This document shows, in pieces, positions 33,598 through 44,404 of a stretch of 64,000 nucleotides of DNA; position 1 is the stretch's first letter; each line of letters begins with the position of its first letter. Source of the stretch: Larimichthys crocea. Taxonomy: Eukaryota; Chordata; Actinopteri; Sciaenidae. The notes below the pieces were generated by a model. The model saw only the letters and a list, made by a program, of their open reading frames with translations, was not told the origin of the DNA and searched no databases. The stretch is taken from contig NC_040028.1 in assembly GCF_000972845.2 (NCBI RefSeq), forward strand, positions 14,134,871 to 14,198,870, in the 5' to 3' direction. The translations under genes and the position numbers were made by a program.

Positions 33598-35905
33598 ATG
33601 TTCATGTATGTCTTCGTACCGGTGGCTGTCTGTTTCATCTATCGTTGGTACAAGGAACGCAAAAGAGTGCCCAACAAGGGGAATAAATACGTCTACATCA
33701 CTGGCTGTGACAGTGGATTTGGTAACGTCCTCGCGAAACACCTGGACCAGCTGGGCTTCTGTGTGATTGCAAGCTGTTACACAGAGAATGGTGAAGACGA
33801 GCTGAAGAAGAACGCCTCCGGCAGACTGACCACCATTCACCTGGATGTCACCGACTCTGAGAGCGTCAGGAAAGCAGCGGCGTTCATCAAGTCTGTGGTT
33901 GGAGAGAAAGGTGAGTGGCTTTGTTTTTTGTTTTTTTCACTTCTAGATGATGCAAAGTGCGTGTGAGTATTCTGATTCTCAACTCATTGTGTTTATTGTC
34001 TCATCATCAGGCTTGTGGGCTGTCGTGAACAACGCCGGAGTCTCTGTGCCATCCGGTCCCACCGACTGGCTCACCATCGATGATTTCAAGTCCATGATAT
34101 CTGTCAATCTGTACGGCGTCATCGACGTAACGCTGAGCGTCCTCCCTCTCATCAAGATGACCAAGGGCAGAGTGGTGAACGTCGCCAGTGTGTTTGGGCG
34201 AATCAGCCCGTTCGGCGGACCTTACTGTGTATCCAAGTACGGAGTGGAGTCCTTCAATGACAGCCTGCGGTGAGACGACATGTAACTGGCTCATGCTGTA
34301 TATACAGTACATTATTATTCTCACGAGTGGCGTCTCGACTTACAGTAACCCTCTTTGTGTTCCAGTTTAAACATGGCACCGTTTGGAGTGAAGGTCGCGT
34401 GCATTGAGCCAGGCTTCTTCAAAACGAATGTGACTGATACGGCGTTGGTAAAAGATAACATAAGGAACCTCTGGGACAAGTTGCCTCAGGATATAAAGGA
34501 CGACTATGGAAAAGGTTTCCTGGCATCATGTGAGTTACTGCATCTTTTGTTTCCAATTTCCATCACCACTTATTCTTATGAGGGCTGCAGGGGGCTGGAG
34601 CTGATCCCAGCTGACACTGGGCGAGAGACAAGTCGCCAGTTCTGCTGTAAATAAATAATTATGTTGCCTATTTTTTTTTTCTTGTTCTTCTCTTTTTCTC
34701 TCCACTGTTCAAACGGAGGCTTTATTTATTTCTGCTATTAGAGGCAATATTATTTATACATATCTTTCATTATTGTGATGTATGTTCACATGTAGGATAC
34801 AAAGAATAATTAGTGCTGCATTCACAGTCAAATTAATTCCCCAAATGAACCGGGTCTCTTAATTTTAAACTCTTGAATCTACAAGCCCTAAAAATACTGA
34901 AGGTACTAAAGGTGCAATCATCTTTGAGACTAAATCCTTCCTTAGAACAAACACGAGGAAACATTTTGAAGATCTCTTAAATAGAGGAAGAAGAGTGTGG
35001 AGCATAATTTGTTGACAGTAGTCAAGATGAGAGACAGTTTGACGGGTAACAGCACAGACACTGAATATTGTAAGCTTCCAGAAAGTTTCTGCAAAGAGGC
35101 AATCACTGTTGATAACAGCTGTTTTATCTGGTCTAAGGCTGTTCGGCCACACTGATATGTTTCAACCTTTAGCCCTTTTGTCATTTTTGCGTTAAATATT
35201 CAGCATGACTCCACATGCTGCTTTTGTCTGGGTTTGATTGATTAGAGGGAGAGCACTGGTCTGACTTTGGTCTCTGATGGTATGTATAGAAATAAATCCT
35301 GATTTTCTTTTCTTTTGTTGAGGATCTGATGCCCATCGGTGGCACAGAAATTCAATTTTATAATGAAATAATCATCCTGTGTCGTAGGAGCTTAATTATT
35401 TTCTGTAATTAGGCTCACTCAGCTCATCATAATTCAGAACTTATCTATTTTTAGTTTGAATGTTTCCTGAAAAAAACATTGTATGCATTTCTGTAGACAA
35501 ATTACATATTTCTGCCAGTTCAGCTGATCTTCTAGCTTAGTGTTTAATTGTGGTTCGTTATTTGATAGTGTACTAATTGAACCTTGTCTGTATTTCACCT
35601 CTTAGCACTGCCAAAATTACAAAGCTCCTTCTGAGAAAGTAATTAATTAATTATTAATGAACTGAAATGCTTCTCTTTCAGCTCTTGACAAGTTGGATTC
35701 GAGGTTCAGGCAGTTGACGGACAGTGACCTGATGAAGGTGATCAGCTGTATGGAGCACGCCGTCTCTGCCGTTCACCCTCGCACTCGCTACTCTCCTGGA
35801 TGGGACGCAAAGTTGCTGTGGTTGCCTCTGTCGTACATGCCAACCTGCATCACGGATAGACTTTTTATTCTAACCAACCCCAGACCAGAATTATCTGCAC
35901 CGTAG
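33598..35905 (+). CDS. dhrs9: dhrs9-like retinol/steroid dehydrogenase, copy A
   Basis: Short-chain dehydrogenase of the RDH (SDR9C) group, an ER-anchored NAD-dependent oxidoreductase of retinol or 3-alpha-hydroxysteroids. Exons 33598-33910, 34011-34269, 34366-34529 and 35682-35905 join in frame to 319 aa, the length of human DHRS9. Seen in the protein: a hydrophobic N-terminal anchor (residues 3-15), cofactor motif TGCDSGFG (35-42), NNAG (111-114), catalytic Ser164, and Tyr176/Lys180 in YCVSK. The start follows an acceptor at 33593, so the upstream exon is non-coding. Same orientation and exon pattern as copy B 2.3 kb downstream (internal exons 259 and 164 bp in both), so they are tandem duplicates. 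Copy A is the less DHRS9-like of the two; another RDH-type name is possible. Confidence 0.92.
34860..35190 (-). mobile_element. Possible LINE remnant in dhrs9 copy A intron 3
   Basis: Minus-strand frames hold [16 protein letters not shown] and, in another frame, SHLDYCQ, resembling the C-terminal part of L2-type reverse transcriptases (usually SRLDYCNS). Strongly decayed; a weak call. Confidence 0.35.
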
Positions 35906-36967
35906 TTTCTGTCAGATGAGTTTGTGGAGAAAAGTTTAAGGTCACACATGCATCTTTCATTTGCACTGCAATCAATGTTTGCACATAAAACTTTATACTA
36001 TTGACAGCAATCTATAAAATGCCTGTATTGGAAAACTTGTTTGTCTTTTCATTATTTGTTTGAGGTGCAAACACAGAGTTTGGGCTCAGATGTTGAGTTC
36101 TCATAGTGGATTTAAGGTGAAAGAGGAATGGTTTTACCTGAAACATGGGTCATGTTATCTGGTGAAGTCTATTGTGCAACACCATGCTAGTGAAACATTT
36201 AGCCCTGCTGTCATATCCACTATGGACTTTGATTCTGTAGACAAACACAATCAGAAAGGATCGTCACTGCATTCAGTTTACTCATATTCTCTGTTGAGGA
36301 AGACGCATCTTCATCTAAACAACTGCAGCCATGGTATGTTTGCAGTTTTATTATTATTATTATTATACATTTAATATTGTTTTATCAGTGACAGTTGGCG
36401 TCTGAATATTTGCATCATTATGTCGATTTATTTGATATTAATATTAAGGGACTTGAAGGAATAAGAGTGTTTGTTTGTTTTTTTGTACAAACCAGTTTAA
36501 TGAGCTCTGACGCCATCTAGTGGTTGAAATTAAAAGTTCACTCAACTATAACAAATAAATGAAATAAAATAAAAGATTTTGTGAATCTGGTTTAGTTCAT
36601 GGTCATAAAATCTGATTTTAAATTATTTGAGAGCTGCAAACAAAATTCAGTTACTCTCGGACTCTGTGTGTGTGTGTGTATTTAAAAGTTGCAACAACAC
36701 AATACAAAGATTCTAAACTCCTGAAAGAGTACATAAATATTTGTAGATGTACTTAAAGTATCAAAAGTAAAAGTCATAATTCATGATAAGACTTACAGTA
36801 TGTGCACGACTCAATGCCACTCTTGTTATTTTTCTTGTTATTTTAGTGGACTGGACCCATTATTTGACCACATGTAGCCACATTTGTTAGATTATTATTA
36901 TTATTCCATATGTTATTGTATAAAGGATTCACATTTATTCGATGGACTGGACTCTAAAATGGCTCTA

Positions 36968-37575
36968 TTACAGGAATAAACACCGATCAGCTGTTGTGAC
37001 CACTGACCGGTAACACTGATTATCTTGTTGTCATGGCACCTGTCAATGGATGAGATATATTATACAGCAAGTGAACATCTTGTCCTCAAAGTTGATGTTA
37101 GAAGCAGGAACAATGGGCAAGCATAAGGTTTGATTGACTTCGTCACTTTGGGACAGCAAGACAACTGGGTCAGAGCATTTAAAAAATGCAGCTACAACAG
37201 GGTCATGGACAGCCAAGGCTCAGTAATGCCTGTGGGGAGCGAAGGCTGACCCATGTGGTCTGATCTGACCTACCTAAGCATTGTTGCAGATCATGTACAC
37301 CTTACCTGGAAATGCTATTCTCTGATGGCAAAATGCGACCTGCCACGAGACAAATCTGGTTCATGAATGGTTTGAATTGACCTCCAGAGTCCCCAGATTG
37401 GACGAACAACTCTGAACCTTAAGGACTTAAAGGATCTGCTGCTTACGTCTTAGTGCCATATACCACAGCACACCTTAAGAGGTCCAGTGGAGTCCAGGGC
37501 TGTTTTGGCGGCAAAGGGGGACCTACACAGTATTATTATTATTAGACAGGTGGTCCTAATGTTATGGCTAAAACA
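36968..37575 (+). mobile_element. Dead, internally deleted Tc1/mariner-like transposon
   Basis: The start (accgatcag, then tgaccactgac) and the end (ggtggtcctaatgttatggc) resemble terminal sequences of a widespread fish Tc1-like element. Between them are decayed stretches of its transposase gene: atgggcaagc near 37112, the acctacctaagcattgttgc block near 37270, and the ccacagcacacctt block near 37463. At about 600 bp it is less than half of a full element, with no open frame. It separates the two dhrs9 genes. Confidence 0.7.
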
Positions 37576-37903
37576 GATAAACAAACCCTGCTTTCAGTTA
37601 AAATATTGCAGGTATAATAGTGTGCAAAAAGGCCTTTTCAAATGTTTTTTACACTAGGAAGAGCCGAGGGTGATGTGAAGAGCTAGCAGTGCAGTGGTCG
37701 CACCACTAGATGCAATCCTTTAAAGTCTTTAACGTTTCAGCTGATGGTCTGTGTTAGTCGTGTGTATCTACAGGTAAATTTAGAATGAATCCCAGTATCA
37801 CAAACCAGCAGGCACATACTGAATATGGGACCTTTGAGGATCTGTGTGGAAAGCAGGTTCACCCTTATTTACTGCTGCTTACTCTCAGTAAAGATGAGGG
37901 TTA

Positions 37904-38029
37904 ATGAGGATGGCGTGGACACGAAAGGTGTTGGTTATAATAATGTTGTTATATTTCATGCATTTCCATTTCTTGGGATCTTTTTCCACTCAGGTGTCAA
38001 CTGACAATCTGACATCATATTTATTAGAG
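37904..38029 (+). CDS. Possible upstream coding exon of dhrs9 copy B
   Basis: An ATG at 37904 opens 42 codons that end exactly at a gtaagt donor (38030). Splicing to the acceptor ending at 38145 continues in frame through five codons into the usual start at 38161. The extension would begin MRMAWTRKVLVIIMLLYF, a hydrophobic segment. The same exon could equally be 5' untranslated. Not needed for a normal-length protein. Confidence 0.35.
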
Positions 38030-38160
38030 GTAAGTTGGTTTCTTTATTTTCACCATTTGTATCCTTTAAGGAGAATATATGTGGAATATTTAGAAGAAGA
38101 AAGAAGCATATTTCTCCCCTGAAATCTCTGGACTGTGTCTTTTAGGTAGCCCTGTCACAC

Positions 38161-41100
38161 ATGGTCTTAACCTTCACTTTACTTCTGGCTGCTCACGCTG
38201 CCATCCACTGGTACATCAGAGATTCCTACAAGGTGGATGCCTTCAACAAGAAGCATGTGTTCATCACGGGCTGTGACAGCGGCTTTGGGAATCTGCTCGC
38301 CAGACAGTTGGATGGGAAAGGTTTCCATGTCATAGCTGCATGTCTCACAGAGAAAGGTGCGGCAGATCTGAAAGCAACGGCCTCCCCCAGACTGAAGACC
38401 CTCCTGCTGAATGTTACGGACAGCTCGAGCATTAGGAGGGCGGTGCAGTTTGTGAGCAAAGAGGTCGGGGAGCGAGGTGAGCTGGGCGGATGACAGGGGG
38501 TACACATTGATAGGGTGCCAGTTAGAGTGAGGCACTGGAAGAGATAAAGGCAACCTGGACCATCCCATCGTCAACTCATCATCCTCCTACTCATGTGTTT
38601 AACACATTTTTTAAAGAGGGGGGAGAACATGCTTACCTCATGTGCTGTATTTCTAAAGTCAGAAACTCAGGGAACCGTCTTCAAACATAAATATGAACTT
38701 CAAGTTGATAAAAACACTCTTGGATTTAGAGATCATGCCTGTACATTTCTGCGTTGAGCAGTGGACATAACTCAAAGTATGTAGCCTAGTTTCCATAGTA
38801 CTGTATGATATTTACCCATTTCAACAATGATTAGATAAATGCCTTTCCATCATCATAATCTCAAGCAGACATATGTTTTTATAAATGTCTCATGCAGTAT
38901 GAGATTTGTTAGTTTGATCCCTCATTTATTATTTAGAATTATGAGACAATGATACATTTACATTTTTATAGACTTTGTGCTGGTGCCAGTGAAGCAAAAT
39001 AAAGAAACATGATAACAGAATAGGTCACTCTGCAACAAAAAGCACAAAACACTGTACTAATCACGTCACAATACAATCATATTGCACATTAAATTAAACA
39101 GGAGAAACTCTGCAACAAGCACATATAAGTCTGAGACTGTGCCGATTTTTAACAGTTACCATCAGTGTCACTCTCTTACAAAAACTCAGTAAACCAGCAG
39201 CCAATTATTATTCAAATAGATCTTGTAGTTGCAGAGATATCCTCTTTTTATTCATTTTGGGTATGATATTTTTGAGCAGAGGCTGAGCTTCAAAGGTTAC
39301 AGTGAAAAATGTGCCATAGAAACAAATTTAAATGCATATAAACTTAATTTATGATTTTAGTCATGTACAGTTTCACAGCCCGGCTCAAAGACAGCAACAA
39401 GAAAGGAGACAACATGAGGTGGTAGTGAAGTGAATAGATTTATTTACAAAACACATATCAGAAAAACATGTAGCAGCCAGTAAGTCAGTGGTGTAAAGTG
39501 TGTATGGATGAAGAAAACTCATCCATACACACTTACATGCCAGAGCCTGAAAGTTGAGACTGAGTCAGAGAGAGCAGGAATGAGTCGGAGCAGGGAGCGT
39601 CTGCAGGGTTATGCAGGCATTCAGAGGGCGTCGCACACCTGCCCAGGTGTGGATCACATAGCTGATGATGGTGAGCAACAGGGACGCCTAGTGGACAGGT
39701 GGAGGGGATGCTTTATTTGTCATACGTGACAGAATATGGTGAATCACTTGAATAAAACCAGAATTTAATGAAGCTGTACGTGATTTTTCACTGAAAAGGA
39801 TTGGCATGTTTATCAATTAGCTGCAGGTCTGATGTAAATACAAAGATACAACAAGAAAAAAATATTCTAGTTGATCAAGCATTGTCCTTTAGATTTTTGT
39901 GCCAAAGTAAAGAAGTTGATATCAGCTGATAATCATGTTCTCTCTCTCTCCTCTGCAGGTCTCTGGGGTCTGGTGAATAATGCTGGCAGGTCCACACCGA
40001 TCGGCCCACCAGAATGGATGCAGTTTGAGGATTTCGCAAAGGTTTTGGATGTGAATCTGATAGGAGTTATTGATGTGACCCTCCAGTTTCTACCACTGCT
40101 GAAAAAGGCCCAGGGCAGGGTGGTTAACGTGGCCAGTATACTGGGCAGACTGACTCTCACCGGTGGAGGATACTGCCCGTCCAAGTATGGAGTGGAAGCC
40201 TTCTCCGACTCCCTCAGGTAAGAGAAGGACAACAGATTTATCACACATTTATCAAACCACAGAAAGCAGGTTAACACCAACATTACTGCAGAAATCTGTC
40301 ACAAAAAGCCCAAAACTTCCATCCTGACTGAAGCTTAAACTCACTGTGTAAAGTGCTGAGAGTCCAGTAAGATGACCTACGGATGTACAAGTGGCAAAAA
40401 ATCACCAGATTTGGGTTTTTAAGAGTGACTGCCAAACACACAAATAATAGTAAATATTAGAGCTGATCTGTGTTGGCATTAATGCAAAGCTTATCATCCT
40501 GCCTACTGCTGGACCACATTCACAAGCTCCCCTTCATTGATGGTAGAAGCAACCGAAGATGATCTGGAGGTCAATGAACATCTTTTTTTGTTTGTTTTAG
40601 ACACAATGTAGCTCACCAAGCTCACCTTGTAGAGTCTGCACCCATTGTACAAAGGCTCAGTCTTTAACACAGCAGCCCAGGTTCGACTCTAACCTGTGGT
40701 CTTTTTGCCGCATGTCTGCATTTTTGCTGCAATAATTGTAGTGTGGAGTAAAAAGTACAATATTTCTCTATGAAATTTAGTGAAGTACAAAGTATCATAA
40801 AATGGAAATACTCAAGTTCAAGATGTTCAAAAATTGAGTAAAAGTATTTAGTTACTTTCCATTCAAAAATCTCAAAATAAAGCTGAATCAAAGAAATAGA
40901 ATGATCTGCTTCTTCTGCTTCTCAGGAGGGACATGCAACACTTTGGCATCAAAGTGAGCATTATTGAGCCTGGTTTCTTCAAGACGGCCGTTACCCAGAT
41001 CGATCTTATTAATGCTGACCTGAAGAGGCTTTGGACTCGCCTCCCTCAAGATATCAAAGACTCCTATGGACCTACATACTTTGATGACTGTGAGTGGAAA

Positions 41101-41395
41101 TACACCATGTTCTTTAATAACAAATCAAATAAATTACTCTAAATGACAAATTTATTTTGTTTGTTTTTTCCCACCATCAGATCTGAAATCTCAAGACTTC
41201 TCCATGAACATCTTGTGTAGCCCAGATATCTCTAAGGTGACCAGGTGTATGGAGCACGCGCTGACAGCTCGTTTCCCACGCACGCGTTATAGTGCCGGAT
41301 GGGATGCCAAGTTTTTTTGGATTCCTCTGTCTTACCTTCCTTCATTTGTGTTGGACTTTGTTGTCCGTTCGCTTCTTCCCCTACCGAAGGCTTAA
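38161..41395 (+). CDS. dhrs9: dhrs9 (retinol/steroid dehydrogenase), copy B
   Basis: SDR9C enzyme of retinol and 3-alpha-hydroxysteroid oxidation, ER-associated. Exons 38161-38476, 39959-40217, 40926-41089 and 41181-41395 join to 317 aa. It shows a hydrophobic N-terminal segment (2-15), [13 protein letters not shown] with TG at 36-37, [11 protein letters not shown] as in human DHRS9, NNAG, Ser165 and Tyr177/Lys181 in [13 protein letters not shown], and the C-terminal [10 protein letters not shown] block. This copy is the closer match to DHRS9. It lies between copy A and lrp2, converging on lrp2 with about 1.1 kb between the stop codons. Start choice: the ATG after the 38145 acceptor gives the family length; an in-frame extension is possible from 37904. 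Confidence 0.93.
38477..39958. other. Intron 1 of dhrs9 copy B
   Basis: 1.5 kb, AT-rich, without a gene. It contains a short perfect hairpin at about 39505-39537 (gtgtatggatga and its complement around a 7-base loop). The plus frame at 39508-39729 begins inside it and looks like chance. Confidence 0.55.
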
Positions 41396-41622
41396 AGAAA
41401 CTAAACCTCTCCTTTGGTGTGAGCACTGTTTGTGTATGTGTGTGTGTGTGTGTGCATGGCAACTAAAAGTGATAAAAGAAATATTGTGGAAAAAAAGATT
41501 TAAAAAAAATAATGTTTCAAGACTGTGTTACAAAATAGGAAATTTATTCATTCACGTCTCAGCAGCATGTTGTGGATGATCACAGATAAGTGTTTTTTTT
41601 ATTTGTCCTCATTATGATGCAA

Positions 41623-41628
41623 AATAAA
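41623..41628 (+). terminator. Candidate polyadenylation signal of dhrs9 copy B
   Basis: aataaa 228 bp after the stop codon, the first such hexamer downstream on the plus strand that I see. Cleavage unproven. Confidence 0.5.
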
Positions 41629-41639
41629 TCATTTCTGTA

Positions 41640-42491
41640 AAGAATTTATTCACCGTGTTTATAAAACGTCTGCATCCTCAGGTCACGTGTTGCTCTTCAA
41701 CGATAATCAACTACATGAATTCATTTCCGTGCAACAAACAGGGGCACGTTCAAGTATTGTTTCAAACAATTTTGGCCATCGTTCCAATATTATTACTTAA
41801 AAAAAAAAAAAGATCATGATTCATAAAGTCAGGGAACATTAGTTTGATTGAGTACAATGAGTATGCTTTGTGCACATTTCAACATCTTGCATCTGTTTAT
41901 CCTGGAAAATGAAAATCATAAGTTAAAATCCAATTATTCTCGCTTTTATTTAGTTTCCCGCCCTGAAATGAGGTATATAAACATGAAAGATGAATAATAC
42001 ATCTTCAGTTTTGTTCAGTGGCAAACAACAAAAAAAAAAAACTCAACACATTTCTCTGATAACCTTCGATCATATAAGTACTGTACATTCAGAATGCAGC
42101 TCACTTCTTCTGTGTGTTATTGTGTTTATGTTGAATTATTCATAGGATCTATTTCAAAGATATTTTCAGACAAAATCTTCCTGTTCAAATTTACAAATAT
42201 ACAACTTATTTATTAACATTTCTATCAGCAGCTTCAGTGCAAAGATATACATATAGTACATCAGAATAAAGAAAACATTAACACAAGAATTGGCATAAGA
42301 AATGTCAGAAGGCATAGTCAACAGCAGACTTCTTTCCTCATTCTATAGAAATGTGTTTCTCTCTCCTAAAACAATTTTGAGTTTTGTACACAGGCTGCAT
42401 AAAAAAATAAATTCTGTGCAAAGTGTGTTTCTTTTTTTTTCTTCTTCTTCTTCTTTTTTTTTTTTTTCAATTCCCGTCTGCGAGAGAGGGG
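41640..42491. other. Convergent intergenic region and lrp2 3' UTR
   Basis: Between dhrs9 copy B and the lrp2 stop codon. It holds a ctt-rich run at about 42430-42470 and several AATAAA hexamers on the minus strand, for example the complement of 42209-42214, which would give an lrp2 3' UTR of roughly 280 bp. No gene. Confidence 0.5.
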
Positions 42492-44404
42492 TTATACGTC
42501 GCTGTCCTCTTTCACGAGGTTGGCTGTGTCTTTAAAACTGTCCTCGGTTGGCGAAAAGGTGCTCGGACGATCCCTCTTCTGAGGTTTGGCTGGGGGGACA
42601 AACGGAGACGGCTCAGGGGCAGAAGAGCCCCCGCTGCTTCCTGCAGGCTTTTCATCCTTCATCTGTAAAAAATAATGCAGAGGGTAAACAACCTGAAAGA
42701 ATACTCTCTGTATGGTAACTAACTTAAAAAAACAAACACCAAGCTTACCTCTGAATATGAAGGGTTTTCAAATGTGGTGCTTGGCATTAATTTTCGCTTG
42801 AACAGGCTCCACTTTGACTCCTGCAAACAAACACAAACCGTGAGGCGGCGTCACACTCACAATGTGGTTTTTCTGCGGACGTACTGCACACGGGAGACTC
42901 ACCTGCACAGGTTTGGCGCTGACAGATGTCGTGTTCACAACGGCCACACTCTGATCTCCACGAAACACCGGGTTCACAAAGTTGTTCTCCAGCTGTTCGC
43001 CGCTCACGTTAACAGTCACCTGGTAAAGAAGAGCGATGTCATGTTAGTCTCATTATCATTATTTTTCTCATTTGTGGCATGACAAAAGAAAAGTTCATAC
43101 TGTACACTTCTGAGATGCACTTCTCACAGACAGTCTAAATAAACATGTGATTACAGTTAAATTAAAGTACATTTGTGAATTCTGTCCATGATTTTTAAGG
43201 TTATGATGTTAAACCTGTACAGTCTGTGGTTTGTCTTTCTGCAAGTCTTCATGTTAAATGTGGTTTTAATGTGTGATGGGCCATTTAAATTCTGTGACAT
43301 GAAAACAAAACAAATCATTCATGTGTGAGCACCTGCGTGGCATGAATGACCGCAGGATCACCGGACACTCCAGGAGCAGTGGCGTATAACGGGTTCTCAA
43401 ATGTGATTGGCTGCCTCCCAGCTTCCATGGCAAAATGATCGTCCTGTGGGAAAATTATGTTGATTAGATTGTTTTTTACATTCATTAAAAGGAACGCTAT
43501 TGTTTCCCTACTGATGCTGATACAAGCAGTTCTATAAGGAAGACTTTGTGAGTCTAAAGTGCCGATACTAAAAAAAATATTAACCGCTAATGAGCGTCTC
43601 TGCAGGACTCACCATCTGCATGGCTGTGTCAATAAATGACACTCCAATGTGTGATGGTCCAAGGTCAACATTATCACCCGAGCGAAACGTCACCCCGTTG
43701 CCCGTGTCACCGGACTTCACCAGGCTGCTGAGGCTGAGGACAAAAACAAAACACTCCTGTTTGAACTCTGATCTGAAACTTTGGTCCAGTTTTCATTGAC
43801 GAGCACGTGCAGTCACAGAGAGCCGAGATACCTGGGTAGTTTGGGCATGGAGGGGATGAAAGATCCCGTTCGTTTGTAGTTGAGGAAAACTCCAACAACC
43901 AACGCTCCAGTTATGATGATGATAATGACTGCCAGTAGAACGGCCACAGCTGAAGAAAAGGCAGACATATTTAGTTGTATGCATATCGGGACCTTGCGAT
44001 GAGATGCTGATCTTAAACATTCCTACTGTGAGAACTTTTTGCTGACTAGTTAAATTAATGCACATCTCAGTTAATGACCCATTTAGTTTGCTACACCATT
44101 AGAGAAGTTAATGAGTGATCAATTCACGTATTATTTGGCTGTTTATTAAGGAAGTTTTAGCCAGAAAACATCAACAATTGCTGAGCCAGACTGCTTTCTA
44201 AGCTGTTTGGTTGGTCACGTTTGGCCTCGATCTGCTCAAGTGAATCCAATAGATCATGTCAAAAGACCTCGCTGCCACACGTTTGTGTGCATGAGACAAA
44301 TACATGAAAGCTTTGAGAACAGATGAATTGCAGTACCCGTTCCTGCCGGTGCGCCCCTCGACTTCCCCATCTCACAATAGCTGCCCACGTAACCGTACGG
44401 ACAT
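42492..44404 (-). CDS. lrp2: lrp2 segment: juxtamembrane, transmembrane helix and cytoplasmic tail
   Basis: Exons 44337-44404, 43832-43949, 43613-43733, 43333-43443, 42903-43019, 42749-42820 and 42492-42662, with phases checked as continuous. Exon 43832-43949 encodes the single helix ([20 protein letters not shown]) followed by the stop-transfer NYKR. The tail carries FENPLY (exon 43333), an NPxF-type FVNPVF (exon 42903), FENPSY (exon 42749), a proline-rich VPPAKP, and a C-terminal DSDV that fits a class I PDZ ligand. In the family, NPxY motifs recruit endocytic adaptors such as Dab2 and ARH. The stop TAA is the complement of 42492-42494. Confidence 0.96.

Noticed and set aside
36060..36374. 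104-codon frame downstream of dhrs9 copy A
   Set aside because: No domain; it lies in the likely 3' UTR or intergenic DNA and ends in an att-repeat run.
42423..42668. Plus-strand 81-codon frame over the lrp2 last exon
   Set aside because: It starts in a ctt/t run (Phe and Leu repeats) and is antisense to the confirmed lrp2 tail.
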